Below are positions 25,342 through 33,886 of a DNA stretch of 64,000 bases, piece after piece; position 1 is the stretch's first letter, and each line of letters opens with the position of its first letter. This stretch comes from JBEPTX01 sp041691795. Its GTDB lineage: Bacteria; Patescibacteriota; Saccharimonadia; Saccharimonadales; Saccharimonadaceae. A program made the translations under genes and the position numbers. The stretch spans positions 310,001-374,000 of the forward strand of contig JBEPTX010000001.1 in assembly GCA_041691795.1 (NCBI GenBank). The letters run 5' to 3'. The notes under the pieces are model-generated. The model saw only the letters and a list, made by a program, of their open reading frames with translations. It was not told where the DNA came from and ran no database searches.

Positions 25342-26568
25342 ATGGCACAGTTTCAATACATAGCAAGTTCCGACAAGAACAAAACAACAACCGGTGTCAT
25401 TGAAGCCCAAGATGAAGCTTCAGTCATTTCAGCGCTCACCAAACAAAATTTGCGGCCGCTTTCTGTCACACATGCCAAAAAGGTGGGTGGAATCAGTATG
25501 AACAGCCTCTTTGGTGGTGACAAGGTCAAATCCGATGACCTCGTTATTTTCACTCGTCAATTATCAGCTATGGTAGGGGCTGGCGTACCCCTGCTTCGAT
25601 CACTCAGCTCGCTCGAAGCCCACACCGAAAGTGCCGGACTCAAAAATATTCTTGTCAATGTTATTCGCGACGTTGAAGGTGGTTCGACCCTTGGTGATGC
25701 GCTCGATAAATACCCTAACGTATTCAACGACGTTTACGTCAACATGGTACGAGCCGGTGAAACGGCTGGTATTTTGGATGAAATCCTGAAACGTTTGGCG
25801 TTGCAGCAAGAAAAAAGTGCAACCATTCGCAAGAAAATCAAAAGTGCCATGGCCTATCCAATCGTTTTGATGGTTATTACCGTGGTTGCGTTCTTTGGAC
25901 TGATGTTCTTTGTCATTCCACAGATTGGCAAGATTTTGACCGATCTTGGTGGAGCTGATGCAAAATTACCACTTCTGACACGCGTGATGCTAGACATTAG
26001 CCACTTCTGCCTGAATTTCTGGTACATTATCATCCCTGTATTTGGTGGGACCATCTATGGGTTTATCCGTTATGTTCACACCCCAGTTGGCAAACATCAA
26101 TTCCATCGATTTGTATTGAAAGTCCCGGCTGTCAAAACCGTGATTAGTAAAATCGTCGTGGCTCGTTTTGCCCGTACTTTCTCGGCACTCAGTGGTGCGG
26201 GTGTATCAATGCTCGAATCACTCAGCGTGACATCACGCGCTCTGGGCAATGTTGTCTACGAAGAAGCACTTATGGAAGCAGCTGATAAAGTGAAAAACGG
26301 CGAACAACTGTCAAAAATCCTTGAGGCCGACGGATTATTCCCTGCAATCGTTTCTCAAATGTTAGCCGTCGGTGAAGAAACCGGCCAAACAGATACCGTA
26401 CTGGTCAAAGTTGCTGAATTTTACGAAGAAGAAGTCGACACCGCCATTGCTAGTCTTAGTTCAATTATCGAGCCAGTTATGATCGTCATCATGGGTACCG
26501 CTGTCGGTTTAATCGCCGCCAGCGTCATGGGGCCAATTGCGGGTCTGGCGCAAAATATTAAAGGTTAA
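25342..26568 (+). CDS. pilC: PilC, pilus platform membrane protein
   Basis: 408 aa. Two T2SSF domains (LVIFTRQLSAMVGAGVPLLR and FARTFSALSGAGVSMLESL) and three membrane helices at about 170-200, 225-245 and 375-400. It couples PilB to pilin polymerisation. An N-terminal 60-residue domain precedes the first T2SSF domain, as in PilC/GspF. Tightly spaced after pilB. Confidence 0.96.
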   Translation: MAQFQYIASSDKNKTTTGVIEAQDEASVISALTKQNLRPLSVTHAKKVGGISMNSLFGGDKVKSDDLVIFTRQLSAMVGAGVPLLRSLSSLEAHTESAGLKNILVNVIRDVEGGSTLGDALDKYPNVFNDVYVNMVRAGETAGILDEILKRLALQQEKSATIRKKIKSAMAYPIVLMVITVVAFFGLMFFVIPQIGKILTDLGGADAKLPLLTRVMLDISHFCLNFWYIIIPVFGGTIYGFIRYVHTPVGKHQFHRFVLKVPAVKTVISKIVVARFARTFSALSGAGVSMLESLSVTSRALGNVVYEEALMEAADKVKNGEQLSKILEADGLFPAIVSQMLAVGEETGQTDTVLVKVAEFYEEEVDTAIASLSSIIEPVMIVIMGTAVGLIAASVMGPIAGLAQNIKG

Positions 26569-26630
26569 TTTATGCTGGTCATCGTATCACGCTTATGCTA
26601 CAATAAAACCAATATTCACATGTGGGCACT

Positions 26631-27683
26631 ATGAAGAAACTATTCTATAAAGACAAACCCTTAATCGGCCTCGATATCAGTAGTACTGACATGAAAGTCA
26701 TGTCAGTCGATACCAAACATAAAACAGTTCATGGCTATGGCACTGTTGATCTTGATCCTCTCCAGGTCAAGAAGTCATTTGACGAAACAGACACCTACTT
26801 TGGCGATAACCTCCGAACGCTCCTCGAGCAGAAACTCGTTGGTACACTTATCAGCGATCAGGTTGCACTAGGCATTCCTACTGTTCGTACTTTTTCTCGT
26901 ACATTCACGATTCCTACCTCGACCGAGCACACTCTTAAAGACGCTGTTGCAATCGAGGTTAGCCAATACATCCCAATCCCTCTTTCACTGCTCTATGTTG
27001 ATTACGAAATCATCGAACGCAAAGCTGATTCGTTGACTGTTATCATGAGCGCTGTCCCTAAAAAGCTTGTTGATAACGTTATTGCCGCCTGTGACCAAGT
27101 CGGTCTTACTGTCAACCTGATTGAACCAGCAATCAACTCTGTCGCTCGTGTCCTGGAAGCAACCGAGGAAGGCTACCTTCCAACAGTTATCATCGACATC
27201 GGCGCTGTTAACACTGATATCGCCGTCCTTGATGGTTCTGTCCGAATTACTGGTGGTATCGGAACAGGTGGTAACACCTTTACACTCGATATTGCCAAAA
27301 AACTTGGTGTTACACTCGAAAATGCTCACCAATTGAAAGTCCTCAACGGTCTCTCGCCTGGTGCTCGCCAAGAAAAGCTCACTGCTGCCCTGCGACCTTC
27401 ACTCCGTGGCATTATTACCGAAACTCGCAAAGTCATCCGTTATTACAACGAGCGTCTCAGTAGCGATCGTCGTCTGGAACAAGTCCTTGTTGTCGGTAGC
27501 GGTAGTAACGTACCTGGAATTGGTGAATACTTCACTAATGAACTCGTTATGCCTGCTCGTACCGCGAGCCCATGGCAGCAACTTGATTTTGGTACGCTTC
27601 CTCAACCAGCTAAACAATTCCGTTCACGCTACATTACCGTTGCTGGTCTGGCGACAATCCCTAAGGGAGGAATGTGGCAATGA
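26631..27683 (+). CDS. pilM: PilM, actin-like pilus assembly ATPase
   Basis: About 350 aa. An actin-like fold: IGLDISSTDMKVMSVD phosphate 1 motif, IIDIGAVNTDIAVLDG phosphate 2 motif and VLVVGSGSNVPGI adenosine motif. It binds the N-terminus of PilN and forms the cytosolic ring of the alignment complex. A GTG at 26622 is in frame, but ATG 26631 (MKKLFYKD) fits the family better. It overlaps pilN by 4 nt. Confidence 0.93.
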   Translation: MKKLFYKDKPLIGLDISSTDMKVMSVDTKHKTVHGYGTVDLDPLQVKKSFDETDTYFGDNLRTLLEQKLVGTLISDQVALGIPTVRTFSRTFTIPTSTEHTLKDAVAIEVSQYIPIPLSLLYVDYEIIERKADSLTVIMSAVPKKLVDNVIAACDQVGLTVNLIEPAINSVARVLEATEEGYLPTVIIDIGAVNTDIAVLDGSVRITGGIGTGGNTFTLDIAKKLGVTLENAHQLKVLNGLSPGARQEKLTAALRPSLRGIITETRKVIRYYNERLSSDRRLEQVLVVGSGSNVPGIGEYFTNELVMPARTASPWQQLDFGTLPQPAKQFRSRYITVAGLATIPKGGMWQ

Positions 27684-28246
27684 TCAATCTTCTCCCTGAT
27701 GGCTACAAAAAAGAATTATTAGCTGCTCGTTCAAACGTTGTTCTTCTTCGTTATAACTTCTTGTTTCTCGGACTGGCTGCTTTTGTACTGGCAAGTAGTC
27801 TGGTAGTCTACGCTCTTCTTGGTAACGCCGAGGGTCAAGCAAAGGCAACCAATTCAGACAACAATAGTCGTGCGACACAATACGCCGGTACCGAAAAAGA
27901 GGCTAATGACTACCGTAAGAATCTGACAACTGCCGCAAAAATCCTCGACAATGAAGTAAACTATACTGATCGTGTGTTCGCCATCACTAATCTATTGCCA
28001 AGTGGTGTCGTCCTCGATAGCCTTAGCCTTAATGCCAAAGATTTCGGGACACCTACAGTGTTAAATGCTCACGCCAAAGATTACAATGCAGTCACCGCAC
28101 TCAAGAGCGCTTTCCAAGCATCACCCACAGTTTTCTCTAACGTTCACTTCCAGTCAATTACCAACGATGGTGGTGGTACCACAGGTGCAGCCTACCCAAT
28201 AAGTGTTGGTATCAACGTTACTATGAACAAGGCGGATAGAAAATGA
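27680..28246 (+). CDS. pilN: PilN-like alignment protein
   Basis: 188 aa. The N-terminal MINLLPDGYK motif is the PilM-binding peptide, followed by a membrane helix (about 25-45) and a ferredoxin-like periplasmic domain. ATG 27680 overlaps the pilM TGA (ATGA) and follows a GGGAGGA site, which fixes the start. It overlaps the next gene by 4 nt. Confidence 0.9.
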   Translation: MINLLPDGYKKELLAARSNVVLLRYNFLFLGLAAFVLASSLVVYALLGNAEGQAKATNSDNNSRATQYAGTEKEANDYRKNLTTAAKILDNEVNYTDRVFAITNLLPSGVVLDSLSLNAKDFGTPTVLNAHAKDYNAVTALKSAFQASPTVFSNVHFQSITNDGGGTTGAAYPISVGINVTMNKADRK

Positions 28247-28866
28247 TAGAAAATAATCTAAGGGGCCTTAATGCAAGCCAACTTCGTATAGTCCTGCTCG
28301 CATCTATAGGTGTTATCCTTGTTATCACCGGAATTGGTTTCTACTTTATTCAATCGCAACTAAGTGGCTACGCCGTCACTGTCAGTCACGCATCAGAAGA
28401 CGCAGACACGAGTGTCAATGACGTCGCAGTTTTACAGGGCCTTCAAAAAAAGCTGGCAGATAATCAAGTAAACATTCAACGTACGCAGAACATCGTTGCC
28501 GATGCAAAATCATACAAATATCAAGATCAGATTATCAGTGACCTGAACACCTATGCAAGCCGTTCGAATATCTCAATTAATAGCTTCGTATTTGACTCTG
28601 GTAGCCCGATCAGTAGTAGTGCAGCCACGACCAGCACTCCAGTCGTCACCCCAGGCCAAGCAGCTCCAGTGGTTGCCGGTCTTAAATCAACGACAGTCTC
28701 AGTAACACTCAAGACTCCTACTAAATACAGCGATCTGATGAATTTAATCCACTCGATCGAGCAGAACTTGACCAAAATGCAGATTGCTAGTATATCACTC
28801 ACAAAAGGTAGTAGCTCTCAGGATGTATCAACAAACACATTACTTATAGAGGTGTATATACAATAA
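28243..28866 (+). CDS. pilO: PilO-like alignment protein
   Basis: 207 aa. A short cytosolic N-terminus, a membrane helix at about 16-36, a coiled-coil segment (about 50-95) and a C-terminal ferredoxin-like domain with LKTPTKYSDLMNLIHSIEQ, the usual PilO region. It pairs with PilN. A Ser/Thr/Ala linker (about 120-145) is unusually low-complexity. Confidence 0.85.
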   Translation: MIENNLRGLNASQLRIVLLASIGVILVITGIGFYFIQSQLSGYAVTVSHASEDADTSVNDVAVLQGLQKKLADNQVNIQRTQNIVADAKSYKYQDQIISDLNTYASRSNISINSFVFDSGSPISSSAATTSTPVVTPGQAAPVVAGLKSTTVSVTLKTPTKYSDLMNLIHSIEQNLTKMQIASISLTKGSSSQDVSTNTLLIEVYIQ

Positions 28867-29156
28867 TGGAAGATTCTCTAGCCCAATTTAGTCAACCAAT
28901 ACTGAAAGTACTGAAACAGTACCATACGACTATCGTGATCGTTGTTGTAGCCGTACTCGTTGCACTTTCCATTTTTCGTCTATCACAAATTCTGACTTTA
29001 TCGACCGAAAAAAATGTCGATGGTTACACATCCGTTTCAAAAGCTGATGCAAACTTTGACCAAAAAACAATTGACCGAATAGATAATTTAAAGACCAGTA
29101 CGGATGACGGCAGTACACTTATCTTCCCTGCAAGGCAAAGCCCATTTGTTGAGTAG
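28866..29156 (+). CDS. Small membrane protein at the end of the pilus operon
   Basis: 96 aa. One membrane helix (TIVIVVVAVLVALSIFRLSQI, residues 22-42) and an acidic outer tail ending PARQSPFVE. No family recognised. It starts at the last base of pilO and so belongs to the operon. By position it could be a short PilP-like or periplasmic linker protein, but the sequence alone does not show it. Confidence 0.75.
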   Translation: MEDSLAQFSQPILKVLKQYHTTIVIVVVAVLVALSIFRLSQILTLSTEKNVDGYTSVSKADANFDQKTIDRIDNLKTSTDDGSTLIFPARQSPFVE

Positions 29157-29189
29157 TACTAAATCCCAAAAGTCCGTTATACTATACTT

Positions 29190-29774
29190 ATGCTACTGTT
29201 AGGCTCGCAACTTATCGATACGCCTGTCATGAGTCTTCAGACGGGTACTGAACTTGCCCGAACCAAGGAAGCAATCATTAACCCCAACAATCTTAAAGTG
29301 CTTGCTTATGAAGTTGAAGGTCCAACTCTTGACGAAGATAATTCACTCCTTTTGGTTGGTGACATTCGAGAAATGAGTGAGGTAGGGATGATTGTCGATT
29401 CAAGCGATGAATTTGTCAGTGCTGAAGATGTCATCAAACTAAAACCTCTCTATGATTTGCATTTTACTGTCCTCAACAAACACGTCGTTGATGAGCAAGG
29501 CAAAAAAATCGGCAAGGTCGTTAATTACTCAATTGACATTGATAGCTTCGTCATTCAACAATTAAGCGTCAAACGACCACTGTTTAAAAGTTTGAACGAT
29601 GCTGAACTATTGATTCACCGTTCACAAATTGTTGAGATTAATGATCACCTAATTATCGTCAAAAGTGGCAAAGTCAAGCAAACACACGCGGTTAAAAAGG
29701 GATCTAGGCACTACGTTAACCCGTTTCGCCAACCCAATCCACAACCAGAGAGTATCGACGCTCAACAAAGTTAA
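29190..29774 (+). CDS. PRC-barrel domain protein
   Basis: 194 aa. Two PRC-barrel-like halves: GTELARTKEAIINPNNLKVLAYEV (about 20-80) and DEQGKKIGKVVNYSIDIDSF with its following strands (about 105-155), plus a basic tail. PRC barrels occur in RimM and in photosynthetic and membrane-associated proteins; the role here is unknown. TATACT at 29178-29183 is 6 nt before the ATG (leaderless-type). It is convergent with recX (4-nt overlap). Confidence 0.85.
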   Translation: MLLLGSQLIDTPVMSLQTGTELARTKEAIINPNNLKVLAYEVEGPTLDEDNSLLLVGDIREMSEVGMIVDSSDEFVSAEDVIKLKPLYDLHFTVLNKHVVDEQGKKIGKVVNYSIDIDSFVIQQLSVKRPLFKSLNDAELLIHRSQIVEINDHLIIVKSGKVKQTHAVKKGSRHYVNPFRQPNPQPESIDAQQS

Positions 29775-30430
29775 TCTAGGTCGTCGGTAACCGAAAGCGC
29801 TTGTTTAATCGTATCGTACGAAAAACCCTGACGGGCAAGATACATCATAAACTTTTGATTATCAGGGTAGCGAGCACGCTTTTTAGCAATGATTTTTGCT
29901 AATTCTTCTTCGTCGTTGCGCGGTGATTCGCTGAGATGTTTGTCGATAATATTGCTCTCGACTCCTTTGGCGCGAAGTTCTGCTTGTAGTTTGCGTTTGC
30001 TTGCACCTTTTGTCAGGCTACGATTTTCAACCCAATAACAAGTAAACTTTTCATCATCAATATAGCCTTTTTGCGTCAAACGATCAAACACTCGCACCGT
30101 CAGCTCGACCGAAACACCCGGTCGATCACTAATCTCGCCAGTTGTACGGCTTCTTACTTTAGTGGTACGTGTCTTGCGATACAGATAATCACGCATTTCT
30201 TTGGCCGAATGTGGCCGCATCAGGCTGTATTCTAACGCCCTGGCGTATAGCTTACCAAACTGGCTTTCTGTTTCTAGCGCCGTTAGTTCTTCGTCACTAT
30301 ATTCCTGCCCGACCCGGATCCCTAGATCAGCATACTGAAAAATATCGAGTGAGAATCGATATTTGCCATCAACCATCACGTTGATACGATTTTTATCCTT
30401 TTGTTGGGCTGTGATTGCCGTGATTTTCAT
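29771..30430 (-). CDS. recX: RecX, RecA regulator
   Basis: 219 aa. Three-helix repeats typical of RecX: ARALEYSLMRPHSAKEMRDYL, DRLTQKGYIDDEKFTCYWVE and LAKIIAKKRARYPDNQKFMMY, including RQGFSYDTIKQAL at the end. It modulates RecA filaments. Located 30 nt downstream of recA in the same direction, the usual arrangement. Confidence 0.93.
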   Translation of the reverse strand: MKITAITAQQKDKNRINVMVDGKYRFSLDIFQYADLGIRVGQEYSDEELTALETESQFGKLYARALEYSLMRPHSAKEMRDYLYRKTRTTKVRSRTTGEISDRPGVSVELTVRVFDRLTQKGYIDDEKFTCYWVENRSLTKGASKRKLQAELRAKGVESNIIDKHLSESPRNDEEELAKIIAKKRARYPDNQKFMMYLARQGFSYDTIKQALSVTDDLD

Positions 30431-30460
30431 ATTCAGAGCGTTACCTGCCCGCTCATGATG

Positions 30461-31498
30461 CTATGCCTCGGTTTCAGCAACCTTAGCGCGAACGGCTTTG
30501 TCGATTTCAGCCAGGACTTTTGGATTTTCTTTCAGGTAGACTTTGGTCGCTTCACGGCCTTGGCCGATTTTGGCGTCTTTGTAGTCAAACCATGCACCGG
30601 CTTTGCCAACAATTTCGTGTTGGACAGCGAGGTCGAGCACGTCACCAGTTGCTGAAATACCTTCGTTGTACATGATGTCGAATTCTGCGATGCGGAAAGG
30701 CGGCGCGATCTTGTTTTTGACAACTTTGACTTTGGTACGGTTACCGATGATGTCTTCACCATTTTTGATCTGGCCAGTTCGACGAATATCCAAACGAACG
30801 GATGCGTAGAACTTGAGTGCATTACCACCGGTTGTAGTTTCGGGATTACCAAACATAACACCAATTTTCATACGAATTTGGTTGATGAAAATAACGGTCG
30901 TTTTGGACTTGCTGATAATACCTGTTAATTTACGTAATGCTTGGCTCATCAGACGAGCCTGAAGGCCCATGTGGCTATCGCCCATGTCGCCGTCAATTTC
31001 AGCCTGTGGAACAAGTGCTGCAACAGAGTCAACAACGACCAAGTCAACAGCGTTCGAACGAACAAGTGTTTCAGCAATTTCGAGTGCTTGCTCACCGTTG
31101 TCTGGTTGCGATACCAGCAAGTTGTCGGTATCAACACCCAAACGTTTTGCGTAGCTAGGATCAAGTGCATGCTCGGCGTCGATAAATGCTGCCGTGCCAC
31201 CATTGCGTTGCACTTCGGCAATTGCATGGAGTGTCAACGTTGTCTTGCCAGAACTCTCTGGTCCGTAAATCTCAATAACACGGCCTTTCGGATAGCCACC
31301 ACCCAGTGCCAAATCTAACGACAATGAGCCTGATGAAATCAGCTCAACATTTGCGCGGTGCTGATCGCCAAGTTTCATAATTGATCCGTCACCAAATTGC
31401 TTGGTGATTTGATCCATCGCAAGCCCTAATGCTTTGAGTTTTCCCTCATTAGTAGTCGATTTTTCTGCCATCTCTGGTTTCTCGGTCTTTTTAGCCAT
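30461..31498 (-). CDS. recA: RecA recombinase
   Basis: 345 aa. Walker A GPESSGKTT (about residues 73-81), the LVVVDSVAALVP Walker B strand, loop 2 region (INQIRMKIGVMFGNPETTTG) and an acidic/basic C-terminal tail. Strand exchange and SOS co-protease. The N-terminal extension is slightly Lys/Glu-rich. No LexA-type operator was recognised in front. Confidence 0.98.
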   Translation of the reverse strand: MAKKTEKPEMAEKSTTNEGKLKALGLAMDQITKQFGDGSIMKLGDQHRANVELISSGSLSLDLALGGGYPKGRVIEIYGPESSGKTTLTLHAIAEVQRNGGTAAFIDAEHALDPSYAKRLGVDTDNLLVSQPDNGEQALEIAETLVRSNAVDLVVVDSVAALVPQAEIDGDMGDSHMGLQARLMSQALRKLTGIISKSKTTVIFINQIRMKIGVMFGNPETTTGGNALKFYASVRLDIRRTGQIKNGEDIIGNRTKVKVVKNKIAPPFRIAEFDIMYNEGISATGDVLDLAVQHEIVGKAGAWFDYKDAKIGQGREATKVYLKENPKVLAEIDKAVRAKVAETEA

Positions 31499-31573
31499 GT
31501 CAGTCCCCTCTCTTAAAATCTACTACTTATTATACGTACAATCACGTGATATTGCTATGGTATAATAGAGTAA

Positions 31574-32029
31574 ATGAAACGATCTGAACGTGGTTTTACA
31601 GTGATTGAACTGATTGCAGTCATCGTGCTGCTTGGTGCTGCAAGTATTTTGTTTTTCGTCCAGAAAAATAATCTAGAAGTTGCCGCCCGTGATGACAAAC
31701 GCAAAACTACCATCAATGCTATTTATTACGATCTCGAGGATGTTTACTATCCAAAAAATGGTTCTTACCCAGCTGAACTGACAAGTGCAAATCTCAATGC
31801 AATGGATTCAAGCTTATTAACTGATACAAATGGTAACAAAATTGATGCCAAGATCGACACAACCGGACTCGATACTGCAACCAAGCAAAGCATTGCTGGG
31901 AGTGATCAGCATGCTTCGGAATATCACTACGAAGCAACCAATTGCGATGGGGATAAGTGTAAGGGCTACACCCTGAGCGTATCACTCGAAAACGAAGCCG
32001 ACTTCGTCAAAAAAAGCCAGCATAACTAA
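31574..32029 (+). CDS. Type IV pilin-like protein
   Basis: 151 aa prepilin. A short basic leader MKRSERG, then the mature N-terminus FTVIELIAVIVLLGAAS with Glu5, the PilD recognition pattern; the C-terminal globular part has a Cys pair (NCDGDKC), which may form a disulfide. TATAAT at 31561-31566 is 7 nt before the ATG (leaderless-type). It stands apart from the pilB operon, and no prepilin peptidase is in the window. Confidence 0.92.
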   Translation: MKRSERGFTVIELIAVIVLLGAASILFFVQKNNLEVAARDDKRKTTINAIYYDLEDVYYPKNGSYPAELTSANLNAMDSSLLTDTNGNKIDAKIDTTGLDTATKQSIAGSDQHASEYHYEATNCDGDKCKGYTLSVSLENEADFVKKSQHN

Positions 32030-32031
32030 AT

Positions 32032-32775
32032 CTATTCCGTGACGTTTGGGCTGTGACGATGGAACTTGAATTGTTCAATTGCATTCACTATCATGTCTAC
32101 TCGACTTTTGGGATTGCCCATATACGGAAATTCGTAGGCAACATGATCGCCCTCAATTGTCATACGCAGCGTCCCATAATTGAACCAGTTTTGTAGCACA
32201 CTGTTCTGGCTAAACGTCACTTCCTCGATGTTCGCAAGACTCACAGTGCGTTCTTGGTGGGCAAAAAGACCACCTTGAGTCTCGTCAATAACACTCTCGT
32301 CCGTTAAGAATAGTTTGTTACTAATGTAAATGGTATATGCAATATAGCCCAAAAGGACTACCAAAATGATTATCATCAGAACCGGCAAGATAATACTACT
32401 TGGCGTTGGTAACGTGCCAGCTGCCGAGTGAGCGATCATCGGATAAAAGAGTAAGACTAGTATACCTGCTAGTACGACGAAACCGACCATTGCTAAAATT
32501 GGCAAAAGCCCAATCAGATGACGGCGGATTTCTTCTACGACATATTCGTCTTGACTCAAATTAAGCTGCGGGTATTGCTGCTTTGATTCTACGTGACGAG
32601 CGGTTACATCGGATGCTTGAGCCACCTTCACATTTGGATTAGCGACAGGTTCAGAAATAACCGGTGGTGTTTCTGGTGTCATAGACGGTGGATGTGCATA
32701 GAGCGGCTGGCCATTTGTATCATAAGCAACCGGCTGGTTGTAGTCTGTCGGTCCTTTTGATGATTGTGGATTCAT
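32032..32775 (-). CDS. Membrane-flanked bacterial PH-domain protein
   Basis: 247 aa. A Pro/Gln-rich cytosolic N-terminus (1-75), two membrane helices (about 95-118 and 128-155) and a C-terminal bPH2-like domain (about 160-240: ISNKLFLTDESVIDETQGGLFAH, TLRMTIEGD). The family function is uncharacterised. TATAAT on the minus strand (32782-32787) is 6 nt before the ATG and lies inside the end of ruvB. Confidence 0.85.
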   Translation of the reverse strand: MNPQSSKGPTDYNQPVAYDTNGQPLYAHPPSMTPETPPVISEPVANPNVKVAQASDVTARHVESKQQYPQLNLSQDEYVVEEIRRHLIGLLPILAMVGFVVLAGILVLLFYPMIAHSAAGTLPTPSSIILPVLMIIILVVLLGYIAYTIYISNKLFLTDESVIDETQGGLFAHQERTVSLANIEEVTFSQNSVLQNWFNYGTLRMTIEGDHVAYEFPYMGNPKSRVDMIVNAIEQFKFHRHSPNVTE

Positions 32776-32782
32776 ACTTTTA

Positions 32783-33820
32783 TTATACCAATTTTTGCTG
32801 TTTAGCAGGTGATTCCGTATGTGTTTTGCCTAGGTGCTTGTAGGCCTTTGGTGTTGCACGCCGACCCCGTGGAGTGCGTTCGATAAATCCAATTTGTAGC
32901 AAATACGGTTCATAAAAATCTTCGATGGTTGTGGCCTCGTCGCCAGTCAGTGCCGCAATTGTGTTAAGCCCGACAGGATTATTACCATAATTTTCAATCA
33001 TACTTTCAAGCAGCTGTCTGTCTGCAGGATCAAGCCCTAATTCATCGATTTCCATCATAGCAAGGGCCTGCGTCGTGATTGCCGTATCGATAATCCCATC
33101 ACCATTCACATCTGCATAATCACGCACACGTTTCAGTAGGCGATTGGCAATACGGGGTGTCAAACGAGCGCGAGTTGATAACATTGTGGCTGCAGCCGCG
33201 TCAATTTTGCTTTCCAAGATCTTGGCAGAACGAGCAATAATTTGTCCAATCTCATCTGGTGTATAAAATTCGTGACGATAAATATGACCGAAACGATCAC
33301 GTAGTGGCGCCGCTAGTGCACCAGTTCGGGTTGTCGCACCAATAACCGTAAATTTTGGCAAATCCAATCGCACAGAACGCGCAGCTGGACCTTTCCCAAT
33401 CACAATATCTAGTTTGAAATCTTCCATCGCAGCGTAGAGTACTTCCTCGACGGTACGACTTAGTCGATGGATTTCATCAATAAACAAAATGTCACCATCC
33501 GAAAGATTTGTTAAAATGCTCGCTAAATCACCTGCTCGTTCAATCGCAGGACCGGCAGTGACGCGAATACTTGTCCCCATTTCATTAGCAATTACCGTCG
33601 CCATCGTTGTTTTGCCAAGCCCCGGTGGACCATATAGTAGTACATGGTCGATCGGATCACCGCGCTTTTTGGCGGCTGCAATCGCCAGTTTCAAATTCTT
33701 TTTTAATCGTTCTTGGCCAATATATTCAGAAAAATTCTGTGGCCGCAAAGTGACCTCGATTGCTTGCTCATCGCTGTCATCATCGTGGACGCTTGTATCA
33801 ATAATTCTCTCTACTGCCAT
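32783..33820 (-). CDS. ruvB: RuvB, Holliday-junction branch migration motor
   Basis: 345 aa. AAA+ Walker A GPPGLGKTT (about residues 65-73), Walker B ILFIDEIHRL, sensor 1 GATTRTGAL and the C-terminal winged helix (DFYEPYLLQIGFIERTPRGR). It works with RuvA and RuvC, whose genes lie nearby (36 and 39 kb), interrupted by kup and a PBP gene. Confidence 0.98.
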   Translation of the reverse strand: MAVERIIDTSVHDDDSDEQAIEVTLRPQNFSEYIGQERLKKNLKLAIAAAKKRGDPIDHVLLYGPPGLGKTTMATVIANEMGTSIRVTAGPAIERAGDLASILTNLSDGDILFIDEIHRLSRTVEEVLYAAMEDFKLDIVIGKGPAARSVRLDLPKFTVIGATTRTGALAAPLRDRFGHIYRHEFYTPDEIGQIIARSAKILESKIDAAAATMLSTRARLTPRIANRLLKRVRDYADVNGDGIIDTAITTQALAMMEIDELGLDPADRQLLESMIENYGNNPVGLNTIAALTGDEATTIEDFYEPYLLQIGFIERTPRGRRATPKAYKHLGKTHTESPAKQQKLV

Positions 33821-33886
33821 AGTCTGTTCTAGTATAACAGTTTATGTTTCAATATATTGCGCCGAGTCGAGTATACTAGGAGTAAC

